From Sphingomonas sp. Leaf67 (GTDB taxonomy: Bacteria; Pseudomonadota; Alphaproteobacteria; Sphingomonadales; Sphingomonadaceae): 64,000 nucleotides of DNA. Positions 55,203 through 64,000 of the stretch are shown piece after piece (the first letter of the stretch is position 1; each line of letters opens with the position of its first letter). Under the pieces are notes generated by a model. That model was not told the DNA's origin, ran no database searches, and worked only from the letters and a program-made list of their open reading frames with translations. The stretch is taken from NCBI RefSeq assembly GCF_001421965.1, contig NZ_LMLP01000021.1, positions 362,362 through 426,361 of the forward strand, written 5' to 3'. Both the position numbers and the translations under genes were made by a program.

Positions 55203-56321
55203 TTACTTCCCGGCGGCGCGATACAAGTCGTAAAACGCATCGACATGCCCCCGCCAGCCGAAGCGTGCGTCGAGCAGTGCATCCAGCGCGCCGGGATCGG
55301 GCCGGTCGATCGTCGACCAGTCCCGCGCGAACGCCGCGCCCGATGCCGGATCGGTGAAATCGACGATGCGGCCGAACCCCATCGTCTCGATCGTTCGTTC
55401 GAACGCGGGAATGGCATTCAGTACCGGGTAGAGATGTGCCGACGCCCCCTCAATCGCCGCCAGGCCGAAGCCTTCATAGCTCGATGCCGAGACGTAGACC
55501 GACGACCGGCGCACGATATCCGCGATCTCGGCATCGGTCGGCGTCACCACCACCTCGACCGCATCGGCGACCCCTGCCGCGGCGGCACGCTCGCGCAGGT
55601 CCGCCGCTTCCACGCCCATCGGCTTGCCCGCTATCACCAGCCGCCACGCCGGATCGACCGCGCGCGCCCGTGCGAACCAAGGCAGCAGTTCGAACAGCCC
55701 CTTGTTCGGCGCCAGCCGGCCGAAATACAGCATCGTGTGCGCCGACGGATCGGCCAGCCCGCGAAACTTGTCGAGGCTGACGCCATTTTCGATCAGCCGC
55801 AAATTGCGCGGATGGATCTGCTGGAACCGGTCGTAATCCTGCGTACTCGACGCCCCGGTCGCGGCATAGGCGCGCATCGCGGTGCGGGTGACCGTCGCGA
55901 AATAGCGCAGCTTCATCTGACCGGCGAATTGCGTGTGAAAGAACCCGCCATGGGTCGACAGCACCAGCGTGCGGCCATGGATCGGCTTGGTCAGCGCCAG
56001 ATAGTCGAACAGGAAGTCGACGCCATGGACATGGACGATGTCCGCGCCGTTCAGATGGCGCAGCACGCCCGGCGCGATCGGATAGCGCTTCGACCCCTTC
56101 CACGGCACCCGGCGGATCTCGATCCCGTCGATCGCGTCGTGGTGCGGCAGCGTTGCCGTCGCATCGTCGTCGAAGATCGTGTCGAGCGTCGCCACGCGCA
56201 CGCCATGCCCGTCGCGCTGCTGGTAGCGCGCCAGTTGCAGGACGCATTCCTCCATACCGCCGATCCCGGGATGGAACTGGCGAACGACATGGACGATCGA
56301 CAGGGGGCGATCGGCGCTCAT
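55203..56321 (-). CDS. Family 4 (GT-B) glycosyltransferase
   Basis: A 372-residue protein. N-terminal LSIVHVVRQFHPGIGGMEEC binds the acceptor side. C-terminal motifs are LYFGRLAPNKGLFELLPWFA, RLVIAGKPMG and VSASSYEGFGLAAIEG, the last carrying the conserved EX7E-type acidic pair region. It adds a sugar to the lipid-linked repeat unit in the cytoplasm. Its start codon overlaps the GH5 gene's stop (ATGA), so it is in the same operon as the flippase and GH5 genes. Confidence 0.9.
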   Translation of the reverse strand: MSADRPLSIVHVVRQFHPGIGGMEECVLQLARYQQRDGHGVRVATLDTIFDDDATATLPHHDAIDGIEIRRVPWKGSKRYPIAPGVLRHLNGADIVHVHGVDFLFDYLALTKPIHGRTLVLSTHGGFFHTQFAGQMKLRYFATVTRTAMRAYAATGASSTQDYDRFQQIHPRNLRLIENGVSLDKFRGLADPSAHTMLYFGRLAPNKGLFELLPWFARARAVDPAWRLVIAGKPMGVEAADLRERAAAAGVADAVEVVVTPTDAEIADIVRRSSVYVSASSYEGFGLAAIEGASAHLYPVLNAIPAFERTIETMGFGRIVDFTDPASGAAFARDWSTIDRPDPGALDALLDARFGWRGHVDAFYDLYRAAGK

Positions 56322-57397
56322 GGACGCGGCTCCGCGCCGTCGGTGCGCAAGTCGGGTCCGGGGATCGGTCCCGGGCCGGCGGAAAGGGCCGGGTTCAGCA
56401 TCCGTTGATACTCCGATGGAGGACAGGTGAATCGATCGTCCTTGGAACATTCGATCTTGAACAGATAACGGTCGGGCCACATGCGGCCCCCACCCCACCA
56501 GGTGATGCCCAGCAGCACGTCGCTGTTCGCGCGCAGTTGCGCCACCGCATCGGCCCCGACCGCCACGCAGCCGGGCGGCACCGCGGCATAGTTGCCGAAC
56601 GCCGATTCAGTGATGTACCCGCGCAGGCCGCGTCGCCGCAATTGCTTCGCAAACCGGTCGAATCCGCTGTCGGTGCGCGGCTCGCCCTTGTCGTTGGTGC
56701 AATCGCGCTTCGTGCCCGAACCGTCCGAGTCGAAATAGCGATGGCCGTTCAGGAACGTGCGGTCGATCGGGTCGAGCGGCCCCGGCGTGCGATCGAGCGC
56801 GCAGCCGGCACTCTGGCACGCGCCGTCCGCTCGCTCATGCTTGTCGAAACGCTGGATGCCCGAATATCCCGGCCATTGCAGCAGGATCGGATGGCGGATG
56901 CCACCCCGGCGCAATCCGGCGATCACCGCCTTGGCCTCGCTGGCCCACTGCATCCACTGGACGTTGCCGGGTTCGTTGACCAGATCGATCATCACCGACC
57001 CGTCGTCGGGGAATTGGCGCGCCAGATCGGTCCAGAACGCGACCTGCTCGCCGACCGGGTTCCAGCGCGAATTGTGATTGTCGAGGATCAGCGGCACCCG
57101 GCGCGACCGCGTGAACGCGGCGATCGCCTTCAGCTCCTCGACCCGGTCGGGCGTCATCCGGCTCGGGCGGAACGGGTAGCGGATCAGGCCGAAGCGCAGC
57201 CGGTCGACGGCGTTGCGCACATCGGCCAGCGTCGGGCGCGGCGCATCGCTCTCCTTGCCCTCGGCCCCCGACAGATTGACGCCGAAGCGGGGCGGCGGCG
57301 CGGGGCGGCGTGGCGGATCGTTGGGCTGGGCCTCGCCCTGCCCGTTGCATCCCGCGACCAGCATCACGGCGGCCAGCAGCCAAGCGGCACGCGTCAC
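56318..57397 (-). CDS. Family 5-like glycoside hydrolase (cellulase superfamily), lipoprotein
   Basis: A 359-residue protein. The signal ends in MLVAGC (Cys17), so it is probably lipid-anchored. The (beta/alpha)8 hydrolase shows VMIDLVNEPGN with the acid/base Glu of NEP, and LRGYITESAFGN with the nucleophile Glu. HRYFDSDGSGT lies between them. It may trim or release the exopolysaccharide. It starts at GTG overlapping the flippase stop by 4 bases, and its own stop overlaps the next glycosyltransferase start. Confidence 0.85.
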   Translation of the reverse strand: MTRAAWLLAAVMLVAGCNGQGEAQPNDPPRRPAPPPRFGVNLSGAEGKESDAPRPTLADVRNAVDRLRFGLIRYPFRPSRMTPDRVEELKAIAAFTRSRRVPLILDNHNSRWNPVGEQVAFWTDLARQFPDDGSVMIDLVNEPGNVQWMQWASEAKAVIAGLRRGGIRHPILLQWPGYSGIQRFDKHERADGACQSAGCALDRTPGPLDPIDRTFLNGHRYFDSDGSGTKRDCTNDKGEPRTDSGFDRFAKQLRRRGLRGYITESAFGNYAAVPPGCVAVGADAVAQLRANSDVLLGITWWGGGRMWPDRYLFKIECSKDDRFTCPPSEYQRMLNPALSAGPGPIPGPDLRTDGAEPRP

Positions 57398-58932
57398 GAC
57401 AATGCCCCCCGCCGCCGGGCAAGGGATCGGGCTGCATCGTTCATCAGCGACACCAGAAAATCCCCTAACAACCATCTCGGCCGTCGCCAGAACAGCAACA
57501 GCGCCACCACCACCAGCACCGCCCCGGCGACGCCGAGCGTCACCACCGCCGGTGCCGCCGCCCGCCGCAACGCCGTCACGACCGGCAGCACGACCGCGAC
57601 GCCCAGCACCGCCAGCAGCACGCCGTGCAGATGGCTGGCGACGAACCCGCGCAGGTCGACGCCGGCGATGCGACAGGCGTTGACGTTGATGATGATATAG
57701 GATGCGACCACGGCGATGCTCCCTGCCAGTGCGACGGCTTCGATACCATAGGGATAGGCGATCAACGCACCGCCGACGACCATCGCCAGATACACGATCT
57801 GGTTCGTAATCATCGCACCGGTCGCGGCCTTTGCCCGTTGCAACGATCCGCCGATCTTCGAACCCAGGCGGAAATAGCTTGCCGAACACAGGATCGCGAA
57901 CGGCCCGATCACCGCCGCCCACCGCGACCCGAGAATGATCTCGATGACTTCCGGGGCCAGTAGTGCCAGCAACGCCGACATCGGCATCCCGATCGCCGCC
58001 GTCAGTTCGGTCCCGCGCAGGAACGCCCCCCGCAACCGCACGGCATCGTCCTGCACCTGCGCCATCGCCGGAAACACCAGCCGTTCGGCGATGCGGGTAT
58101 AGAGTTCGGACGGTACGCTCATCAGGTTGAAGGCGCGCGAATAGATGCCGAGCGCCGCGGCATCCATCGTCCGCCCGACCACCAGATTGTTCGAACGCAG
58201 CGCGAAGAAGTTCAGGATGCGCGCGACCGAGAAACCGGCGCTGCGCCCCATCAGCCGCTTCGTACCGGCGCGGGTCAACAGCGGCCGCATCGGCGGACGG
58301 ACGATCGCGACCAGCCACGCCGCCTTGACCACCGTCTCGACCAGCGCCGCTGCCACCAAGGCCCAATAGCCCCAGCCGAGCCATGCCAGCGCGATGCCGA
58401 CCCCGCCGGTCCCGACGATCCGCGCCAGCACCTGCGCGATCATCACCCGTCGCACGTCGAGGCGGCGGACCAGCAGGTTTTCGGGCACGATCCCGAACGA
58501 CTGGATCACGAACACCAGCGCCAGCACGCGCAGGACCTGCGTCACGCCATCGATGTTCAGAAACGCACCCGCCAGCGGCGCAAACAGTTGTGCCAGAAGG
58601 AAATAACCGATGCCGCTCAGGAACACGAGCGTGCCGGCGACACGGACGTCGTCGCGGGTCAGCCCCGGCATCTGGACGATCGTCGCGCCGATCCCGACCT
58701 CGGCCAGCAACAGCGCCAGTTCGATGAAGATCGTCGCGCCCGCAATCACGCCGAAGTCATGCGGGAACAGGATGCGGGCGAGGACCGCGGTAAAGCCGAG
58801 TTCGATCGCCTTCGACGCCAGTTGCAGCGCGGTGGTCCACCCCGCCCCGGCCGCCAGGGTGCGCTTCATCGACCCCGGCGGACCGGCATTCACCAACGGG
58901 TCGCGATCGTCGATACGGCTGTCGTCGCTCAT
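57394..58932 (-). CDS. Wzx-type polysaccharide flippase
   Basis: A 512-residue protein of the MATE/MOP flippase superfamily with about 12-14 transmembrane segments. It has LASKAIELGFTAVLARILFP and DFGVIAGATIFIELALLLAE near the N-terminus, and RSNNLVVGRTMDAAALGIYS, typical of lipopolysaccharide/O-antigen translocases. It would move the lipid-linked repeat unit across the inner membrane. The ATG at 58932 is the first that precedes the whole fold. A 61-base gap separates it from the export protein gene, and the GH5 gene overlaps it. Confidence 0.9.
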   Translation of the reverse strand: MSDDSRIDDRDPLVNAGPPGSMKRTLAAGAGWTTALQLASKAIELGFTAVLARILFPHDFGVIAGATIFIELALLLAEVGIGATIVQMPGLTRDDVRVAGTLVFLSGIGYFLLAQLFAPLAGAFLNIDGVTQVLRVLALVFVIQSFGIVPENLLVRRLDVRRVMIAQVLARIVGTGGVGIALAWLGWGYWALVAAALVETVVKAAWLVAIVRPPMRPLLTRAGTKRLMGRSAGFSVARILNFFALRSNNLVVGRTMDAAALGIYSRAFNLMSVPSELYTRIAERLVFPAMAQVQDDAVRLRGAFLRGTELTAAIGMPMSALLALLAPEVIEIILGSRWAAVIGPFAILCSASYFRLGSKIGGSLQRAKAATGAMITNQIVYLAMVVGGALIAYPYGIEAVALAGSIAVVASYIIINVNACRIAGVDLRGFVASHLHGVLLAVLGVAVVLPVVTALRRAAAPAVVTLGVAGAVLVVVALLLFWRRPRWLLGDFLVSLMNDAARSLARRRGALS

Positions 58933-58993
58933 CGATCGCGGGGCCGGTGCGAACGGGTCGGCGGACGCCCGAACCGAGCGCCCGCCGTCCGGA

Positions 58994-59764
58994 TCAGAAA
59001 ATGCGCTCGCGGACGAACAGCACGTCGTCGGGCAGGACCGGTGCGGCCAGTTCGGCCTCCAGCTCACGCCCGCCGCGATACAGCGTCACCTTGCGCTCCG
59101 ACCCCGACAGGGTCGGGCCGCCGGCGCGGGCCAGCGCCTGACGGATGGTCATGCCCGGCGCAATCCCGAATGCGCCGGCATTGCCGATCTGGCCATAGAC
59201 ATAATATTGCGGCGCCGCGATCGCATAGACCGCATCGCCGGGCTGCATCGCGACATCCGGCTGCTGCCCGCGCGCGATCTGGGTCAGGCTATAGGTCGTC
59301 ACCTTGCCGTCACGGCGCAGTTCGACGATGTCCGAACCGCCCTCGCGCAGACCGCCGGCCCGCGCCGCCAGTTCGCTCAGCTGGGTCGGCCGGTCGAGCG
59401 GCACCACCCCCGGCTTGGCGAATTCGCCAAGCACGGTGACCGTGCGGCTGGCATATTCGGCGATCTCGACGTTGACGATCGGATCGTTGACGTAACCGCC
59501 GCGACGCAACTGTTCCTGGATCGCGCTGGCCAGCGCCTGCGTCGTACGGTTCGACGCCTCGACCCGGCCGACCAGCGGCAGGGTGATCGATCCGTCGGAC
59601 TTGATGCGGGTCTTGGTCACCGAACCGCCCTGACCATAGATCGACACTTCGATCTGGTCCTCGGCCCCCAGCCGATATCCATCCCACGTCGCCTGCGCGG
59701 CGGCGGGTTGCGCGAGGGCGCACGGCATCGCAATCGCGATGGCCAGACTGACGAACGCCTTCAT
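58994..59764 (-). CDS. Polysaccharide biosynthesis/export protein (Wza-like, short)
   Basis: A 256-residue protein with signal peptide MKAFVSLAIAIAMPCALAQP. It has the Poly_export domain (YRLGAEDQIEVSIYGQGG with a TRIKSDGSITLPLVGRVE strand) and an SLBB-type domain (VTVLGEFAKPGVVPLDRPT, GQIGNAGAFGIAPGMTIRQA). It is shorter than E. coli Wza (about 380 residues) and lacks a lipobox. It starts at the third in-frame ATG because AAGGA precedes it at 7 bases. It forms the outer-membrane export conduit with the barrel protein upstream. Confidence 0.9.
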   Translation of the reverse strand: MKAFVSLAIAIAMPCALAQPAAAQATWDGYRLGAEDQIEVSIYGQGGSVTKTRIKSDGSITLPLVGRVEASNRTTQALASAIQEQLRRGGYVNDPIVNVEIAEYASRTVTVLGEFAKPGVVPLDRPTQLSELAARAGGLREGGSDIVELRRDGKVTTYSLTQIARGQQPDVAMQPGDAVYAIAAPQYYVYGQIGNAGAFGIAPGMTIRQALARAGGPTLSGSERKVTLYRGGRELEAELAAPVLPDDVLFVRERIF

Positions 59765-59781
59765 CCCCATATCCTTTCCCA

Positions 59782-60966
59782 TCATATGCTCAGCATCGCC
59801 CGCAATGTCGTGGCAAAGCTGTCATAATCGTAAAAATCATTTTCGGCCGTACGCTGCCGGTACCGGGCGGCCAGTTCCAGCGTGATCGGCTGCGCCAATC
59901 GGTAGCGGACATCGGCCTGAGCGTTAAGCTGCGTATCGGACAGGCGCGGCTCCGCGACGAACAACGGGTCTTCCCCCTTGTAATCGCGCTGCGACAGCTG
60001 GACGCTCGCGCCGAACGATGTCCGCCGGCTGACCGTCAGCCGTGCGCCGAAGTCGACCTGATCGCGCAGGATATAGCTGACGCCAAGGTTGCCGCGCGCC
60101 GACACCGACCGGCCGAACGCGGCCGACAGCACGAATCGCGAGATCGGGGTATAGGATGCGTTGATCGAATAGGTGATGCCGCTGAACGGCGTCGCCTGCG
60201 GCGATGCGGGATCGGCGGAGGTATAGCCGACCTCCCCGCTCGCCTTGATCCGGGTGCCGACGTCGCGCCCCACGCGCAGACCGGCCGACCGGATCTGCGT
60301 CACGTCGCGGACGGATCCCTCGGGCGTCTCGAAAAACCGCGCGCGCCGGATGGTTGAGAACGCACCGAACAACTGCGCGGTGCCGAGGCTGGGCAGGCTG
60401 TACCCGATGCCGACCCGCCCATCGATGATGTTCTGGTTCCGCAGCTGGCGGCGTTCATTGTCGACCTTGAAATAGCCGGCCGAGGCGATCGGGTAGAATC
60501 CGGAGGGGCGTGGGCAGCTGGCGGCGATCGAATAATCGGTGGTCGTCGCGACGTTGCTGATCACGACGCCCAGATCCTCCAGATCGGACTGCGCCTGAAC
60601 GAAGGTACCCAGCACCGTCGCCCGGCATTTCGGCCCGACGCGGATGTCGGCACCGCCGGTCAGCGCGATATCCTGCCGATTCAGGAAGTCGAACCGGTTG
60701 TTCCACACATAGCCGGCATAGCCATTGGCGAAGATCCGCTGCCGCGCCAGCTGCCGGCTGTAATCCAGCGTCAGCCGGGGTGCGGTCGACAGGTTGTCGG
60801 TCGGCTGGTTCGTCCGCTGCTCGCCCAGGCGCAGGATATTGGTGTCGTAGGTTTCGACCAACGCCAGCGACAGGTCGAACTTGTTTTCCTGCGCCCGCGC
60901 GGGTGCCGCGGCCATGACAAGGCCGACCGCGCCAGCGGTCGCGGCGATGGCGACTGGACCCTTCAT
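59782..60966 (-). CDS. Outer-membrane beta-barrel protein (BBP2-like) of the exopolysaccharide locus
   Basis: A 394-residue protein with signal peptide MKGPVAIAATAGAVGLVMAA. The mature protein is a regular series of alternating strands with aromatic girdles (GYVWNNRFDFLNRQDIALTG, GVSYILRDQVDFGARLTVSR), consistent with PF10082-type barrels. It ends FATTLRAMLSI, a hydrophobic C-terminal strand. It probably assists export of the polymer. The export protein gene follows after 17 bases. Start at 60966 has AGGGAG at 8 bases. Confidence 0.82.
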   Translation of the reverse strand: MKGPVAIAATAGAVGLVMAAAPARAQENKFDLSLALVETYDTNILRLGEQRTNQPTDNLSTAPRLTLDYSRQLARQRIFANGYAGYVWNNRFDFLNRQDIALTGGADIRVGPKCRATVLGTFVQAQSDLEDLGVVISNVATTTDYSIAASCPRPSGFYPIASAGYFKVDNERRQLRNQNIIDGRVGIGYSLPSLGTAQLFGAFSTIRRARFFETPEGSVRDVTQIRSAGLRVGRDVGTRIKASGEVGYTSADPASPQATPFSGITYSINASYTPISRFVLSAAFGRSVSARGNLGVSYILRDQVDFGARLTVSRRTSFGASVQLSQRDYKGEDPLFVAEPRLSDTQLNAQADVRYRLAQPITLELAARYRQRTAENDFYDYDSFATTLRAMLSI

Positions 60967-61257
60967 TCCCCGAACTCCCTGTCGGATGCGACGCATCCGG
61001 CCAACCGCTCTATGACTTTCCGATCGTCCGGTCAAAACCCGTACGCGACCGTTACGATACGGGCGTACCCGGCACGCAACTGGTCCGATCGTCCGATCGG
61101 GTCGCCGTAACTATCGACTGCGGCGCGAAAAGTATATTCAATGCTGCACTGCGGCATCATTTTGACTTCGCACCATTGACCCTGCGCCCGTGGCAAGCCA
61201 TTGCGTCGCCGAACGCGCGGATCGAGAATGCGCGCAGCACGCCACAGGGAGCGCGAC

Positions 61258-62409
61258 ATGAGCAAGGGACGGGTCGTGTTCGTGTCCGCGTTTCACGATT
61301 ATCGCACCGCCAAGCGGGCGAGCATCCATCCGATCGCCAAGGCGCTGGCCAATACCGGGTACGACGTCACTTTCCTGTCGACGCGGTTCAGCCGGCTGTC
61401 GCGGCGCAAGGGCGATTCGCGACTGTTCCTGTGGGACCGGGCCAACCGGTTCGAAACGGTCGACAATATCCGCTGCTATCTATGGCGCACCGCCTTCCAC
61501 CCCTTTGCCACGGGATCGAAGCTGGGCGACAAGGTGATGGGCACGCTGTTCCCGCTCTATGCCGAACTGCCCAATCGCGACGTCGACCGGATGTTCGCGG
61601 AGGCCGATTATCTGGTGGTCGAGGCGACCGTCGCGGCGGTCATGCTGCGGCGGATGCGCCGGCTGAACCCGACCGCGCGGATCATCTATTACGCGACCGA
61701 CCGGCTCGATACCGTCGGAGCCCATCCCTATGTCCGCCAACGGCTGGAGGTCGATGGCGCGCTGGTCCATCACGTAAGCCTGCGCTCCAGCGTGATGGCG
61801 GAGGATTTCGGCTGGGCGACCGATCGGCTGACGCGGATCGGCTTCGGCATTGATCCCGACGATTTCGTCGACGACGGCGTCAATCCGTACGCGCCCGGCA
61901 CGGTGAACGCGGTGTCGGTCGGGGCGATGCTGTTCGACCAGAATTTCTTCCGTATCGCCGCGCCGGCGTTTCCCGACGTGCAATTCCACGTGATCGGCAG
62001 CGGCGCGAAGTTCGACGCGCCGCCCAACGTCATCCTGCACGACGAAATGCCGTTCCGCGCGACCCTGCCCTATCTGCGTCATGCGACGATCGGGCTTGCC
62101 CCCTATCACCGCGCGGCCGGCGTCGAATATCTGGCGGAGTCCAGTCTGAAGCTCGCACAGTACGAATATCTCGGCCTGCCCGCCGTTTGTCCCGATTTCG
62201 CGTGCGGGGATGTCGCGTCGCGTTTCGGGTATCGTAACGACGATGCCGTATCGATCGGGGCGGCAATACGCGACGCGCTGGCGGCAGCGGGCAGCGTGGC
62301 ACCGCGCGCTTTCCCGACATGGGACGGGATCGGCGAACGGTTGCTGCACCCCGAACGCTATCCGGACACCGCGTTGCCGGGCCACGCCCTACCGCATTCG
62401 AACCGATAG
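61258..62409 (+). CDS. GumK-like glycosyltransferase
   Basis: A 383-residue GT-B enzyme. The N-terminal half contains VVFVSAFHDYRTAKRASIHP and DVTFLSTRFSRLSRRKGDSR, which match the GumK N-terminal domain. The C-terminal half shows SVGAMLFDQNFFRIAAPAFP, HVIGSG and GLAPYHRAAGVEYLAESSLK, with a late SSLKLAQYEYLGLP. GumK transfers glucuronate; sphingans also contain a glucuronate step, so a glucuronosyltransferase role is likely but is my inference. It reads divergently from the barrel gene; AGGGAG precedes the ATG. Confidence 0.78.
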   Translation: MSKGRVVFVSAFHDYRTAKRASIHPIAKALANTGYDVTFLSTRFSRLSRRKGDSRLFLWDRANRFETVDNIRCYLWRTAFHPFATGSKLGDKVMGTLFPLYAELPNRDVDRMFAEADYLVVEATVAAVMLRRMRRLNPTARIIYYATDRLDTVGAHPYVRQRLEVDGALVHHVSLRSSVMAEDFGWATDRLTRIGFGIDPDDFVDDGVNPYAPGTVNAVSVGAMLFDQNFFRIAAPAFPDVQFHVIGSGAKFDAPPNVILHDEMPFRATLPYLRHATIGLAPYHRAAGVEYLAESSLKLAQYEYLGLPAVCPDFACGDVASRFGYRNDDAVSIGAAIRDALAAAGSVAPRAFPTWDGIGERLLHPERYPDTALPGHALPHSNR

Positions 62410-62478
62410 GCATTTGATGACGTTTATGCGATGCAAGGTCCGGACTGGCCAGCGCCAGCCCGCGGGGAAGGAGGCGGA

Positions 62479-63819
62479 ATGTTCGATCAACTGATGGCGC
62501 GCGTCCGTCTGCTGATGCGAAAGCTCAACGGTGATACCGGCCGGATGCTGCCCAGCCCGCTGAAGGTCGCGGCGCAGGCTTCCCGCCCGCCGGTCCCCCG
62601 CGCGCCGACGGCACCGGCCCGGGCCGCCACCCCCGACATGTCGCCCGAACGCCGTATCGAGCGTACCCGCGCACTCGCCGTCCGCCTGTTCGGCGCGAAT
62701 CAGCCCGTCGACAATCCACGCGACCTGTTCGGGCGGGAGCTCGAACTGAAGACGCTGCGCGAGGCGGTGCTCGAATCGGGCATGCACGCCGTGATCCACG
62801 GCCCGCGCGGCAGCGGCAAGACATCGCTGGTCCGCGTATTCGGCGATATGGCCGACGCGCGCGGCGCGACGATCATCTATCTGTCGTGCGCCGGCACCGG
62901 GGACTTCGGTCAGGTGATCCTGCCCTATCTCCATGAACTCGGCCCCGCCCCGTTCGGGTTGCGCGGGGACGAATATACCAAGGCGATCGACCTGTTGTCC
63001 GCCGCGCCGACGCCGCGCGCGGTCGCCGCGCTGCTGGCGCGGGCCGACCGCGACGACGTCGTCTTCATTCTCGACGAATTCGACCGGCTCGACGATACCG
63101 AGACCAAGGCGCAACTGGCGTTGCTGCTGAAACTGCTGTCCGACATGCGGTCGCGGGTGCGGCTGCTGTTCGTCGGCATCTCGGGCGACGTCAGCGAACT
63201 GATCGACGTCCATGCTTCGGTCCGCCGCCACCTGACCGCGGTCGGGCTGAAACCGATCGCCGATGCCGAGGTGAAGAATTTCATCCGCCTGACCAGCAAC
63301 GCCATCGGCCTGACCATGGCACCCAGCGCGCTGGAAGCGCTGCGCTGGGCGGCATGCGGTTCGCCCTATCACATGCGGCTGTTCAGCCTGCAGGCCTGTC
63401 TGGTCGCGATCGATCGCGGGCAACAGGAAGTCGACGATGCGGCGATGACCGAGGGGTTGCGCCGCGCACAGGCGGTCTGGCGGACGACCAATCCGCGCGA
63501 CGACGAACTGTTCACGCGGCTGATCGGCGAACGCCGCTATCCGATCGCGCTGCTCGAAAGCTTTGCGCGCGCTTGCGCCAACCACCTCGAATTCACCGTC
63601 GCCGACCTGACCGACGCCCTGATCCGCGACGGCCATGATCCGGCGCAGGTGCCCCACTTGATCGAAAGTTTCGCCCCCGCGCTCGGGCGGATGCAGGAAG
63701 GATCGCAGCGGCTGGCGTTCGACGACGTGCTCGCGCCGCAATTGCTGCTGGCGATGTGCGTGACGACGCGGACGGGCACTGCCCCCGCATCGGCCGCCGA
63801 CGAAGGAACCATGCAATGA
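62479..63819 (+). CDS. AAA/ORC-type ATPase coupled to the chain-length gene
   Basis: A 446-residue protein. A basic, Pro/Ala-rich N-terminal part (about 1-80) is followed by Walker A HGPRGSGKTS (about 107-116) and Walker B DDVVFILDEFDRLDD (about 192-206). A sensor-type stretch is LLFVGISGDVSELI, and a C-terminal winged-helix-like region ends the protein. This architecture fits ORC/Cdc6- or ExeA-type ATPases. Its stop overlaps the next gene's ATG by 4 bases (ATGA). A role in assembling the export machine or as a sensor is possible. Start at 62479 has GGAGG upstream. Confidence 0.8.
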   Translation: MFDQLMARVRLLMRKLNGDTGRMLPSPLKVAAQASRPPVPRAPTAPARAATPDMSPERRIERTRALAVRLFGANQPVDNPRDLFGRELELKTLREAVLESGMHAVIHGPRGSGKTSLVRVFGDMADARGATIIYLSCAGTGDFGQVILPYLHELGPAPFGLRGDEYTKAIDLLSAAPTPRAVAALLARADRDDVVFILDEFDRLDDTETKAQLALLLKLLSDMRSRVRLLFVGISGDVSELIDVHASVRRHLTAVGLKPIADAEVKNFIRLTSNAIGLTMAPSALEALRWAACGSPYHMRLFSLQACLVAIDRGQQEVDDAAMTEGLRRAQAVWRTTNPRDDELFTRLIGERRYPIALLESFARACANHLEFTVADLTDALIRDGHDPAQVPHLIESFAPALGRMQEGSQRLAFDDVLAPQLLLAMCVTTRTGTAPASAADEGTMQ

Positions 63820-64000
63820 ATGTCTGGGACTATCTCGAGTCGCTGAAAAGCCGCTGGCGGCTGGTCGCGCTCGTCGCGCTCGCCTGCATCGTCGCGGTCG
63901 CGATCTGGACGTGGCAGTCGCCGCGCACCTACACCGCATCGTCGACCCTGCTGTTCGATCTGCAGCAATCCGATCCGGTCGCCGGCGGCAACGGCGCCTC
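63816..64000 (+). CDS. Chain-length determinant (Wzz/PCP-type) protein, C-terminus outside window
   Basis: Only the first 61-62 residues are visible: MNVWDYLESLKSRWRLVALV followed by a transmembrane helix (about 16-33) and SPRTYTASSTLLFDLQQSDP, which is typical of the N-terminal part of polysaccharide co-polymerases (Wzz/GumC/SpsC). Such proteins set polymer length and often bring a tyrosine kinase partner. The start overlaps the ATPase stop by 4 bases, so the two are coupled. Confidence 0.8.
   Translation, partial: MNVWDYLESLKSRWRLVALVALACIVAVAIWTWQSPRTYTASSTLLFDLQQSDPVAGGNGA

Overview
The window is a GC-rich stretch of chromosome from an alphaproteobacterium, most likely a Sphingomonas or a close sphingomonad. 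This rests on protein flavour (DUF2093, STM3941-like and other small sphingomonad-type proteins), on codon use strongly biased to G/C in third positions, and on a polysaccharide region that combines Wzy/Wzx/Wza-type genes with a type I secretion system, as described for sphingan clusters. No species call is possible from sequence alone.

Positions 1 to about 29,200 are mostly housekeeping and ordinary accessory genes. In order: an NPP-type phosphodiesterase cut by the window edge, a MaoC dehydratase, a repeat-containing lipoprotein, hisE and a HIT protein, an APC permease, a PfkB kinase, an EI24 membrane protein, a lipoprotein, a PMM-like HAD phosphatase, a family 2 glycosyltransferase, aconitase (acnA), a nucleosidase, a lactonase, sodC, an M23 peptidase, xseA and purD with overlapping start codons, a CNNM/CorC protein, an OmpA-like lipoprotein, tadA, rpmB and dapE. 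REP-like palindromes and one larger repeat lie between them.

Positions about 28,200 to 42,100 begin the surface-polymer region. They hold a UDP-glucuronate 4-epimerase-like gene, a murB-murA pair that does not look like the peptidoglycan copies, and a complete type I secretion system (ABC exporter, HlyD-type adaptor, TolC-type channel). A phage-like spike-base/tail-protein pair follows.

Positions about 40,200 to 50,900 encode four proteins that look like clients of that exporter: a 643-residue protein of unknown N-terminal fold, a 1,241-residue secreted nuclease with Calx-beta and RTX repeats, a 270-residue protein made almost only of the shared module, and a serralysin-like M10 metalloprotease. 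All four end in the same kind of module of roughly 90 to 110 residues. It combines a degenerate serralysin-type C-terminal segment, usually a DxNxDG(I)I calcium-loop-like motif, and a closing YYxY strand. Three of the four carry it twice. I think this is the most interesting signal in the window: a candidate lineage-specific secretion or anchoring module.

Positions about 51,000 to 64,000 form an exopolysaccharide locus. They encode a Wzy-like polymerase, a PilZ protein, an acyltransferase, the initiating polyprenyl glycosylphosphotransferase, a GT4 transferase, a GH5 glycanase lipoprotein, a Wzx flippase, a Wza-like export protein, an outer-membrane beta-barrel, a GumK-like glycosyltransferase, an AAA ATPase and, running off the end, a Wzz-type chain-length protein. 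The layout suggests that secreted proteins and exopolysaccharide are made from one neighbourhood and may build a common matrix.
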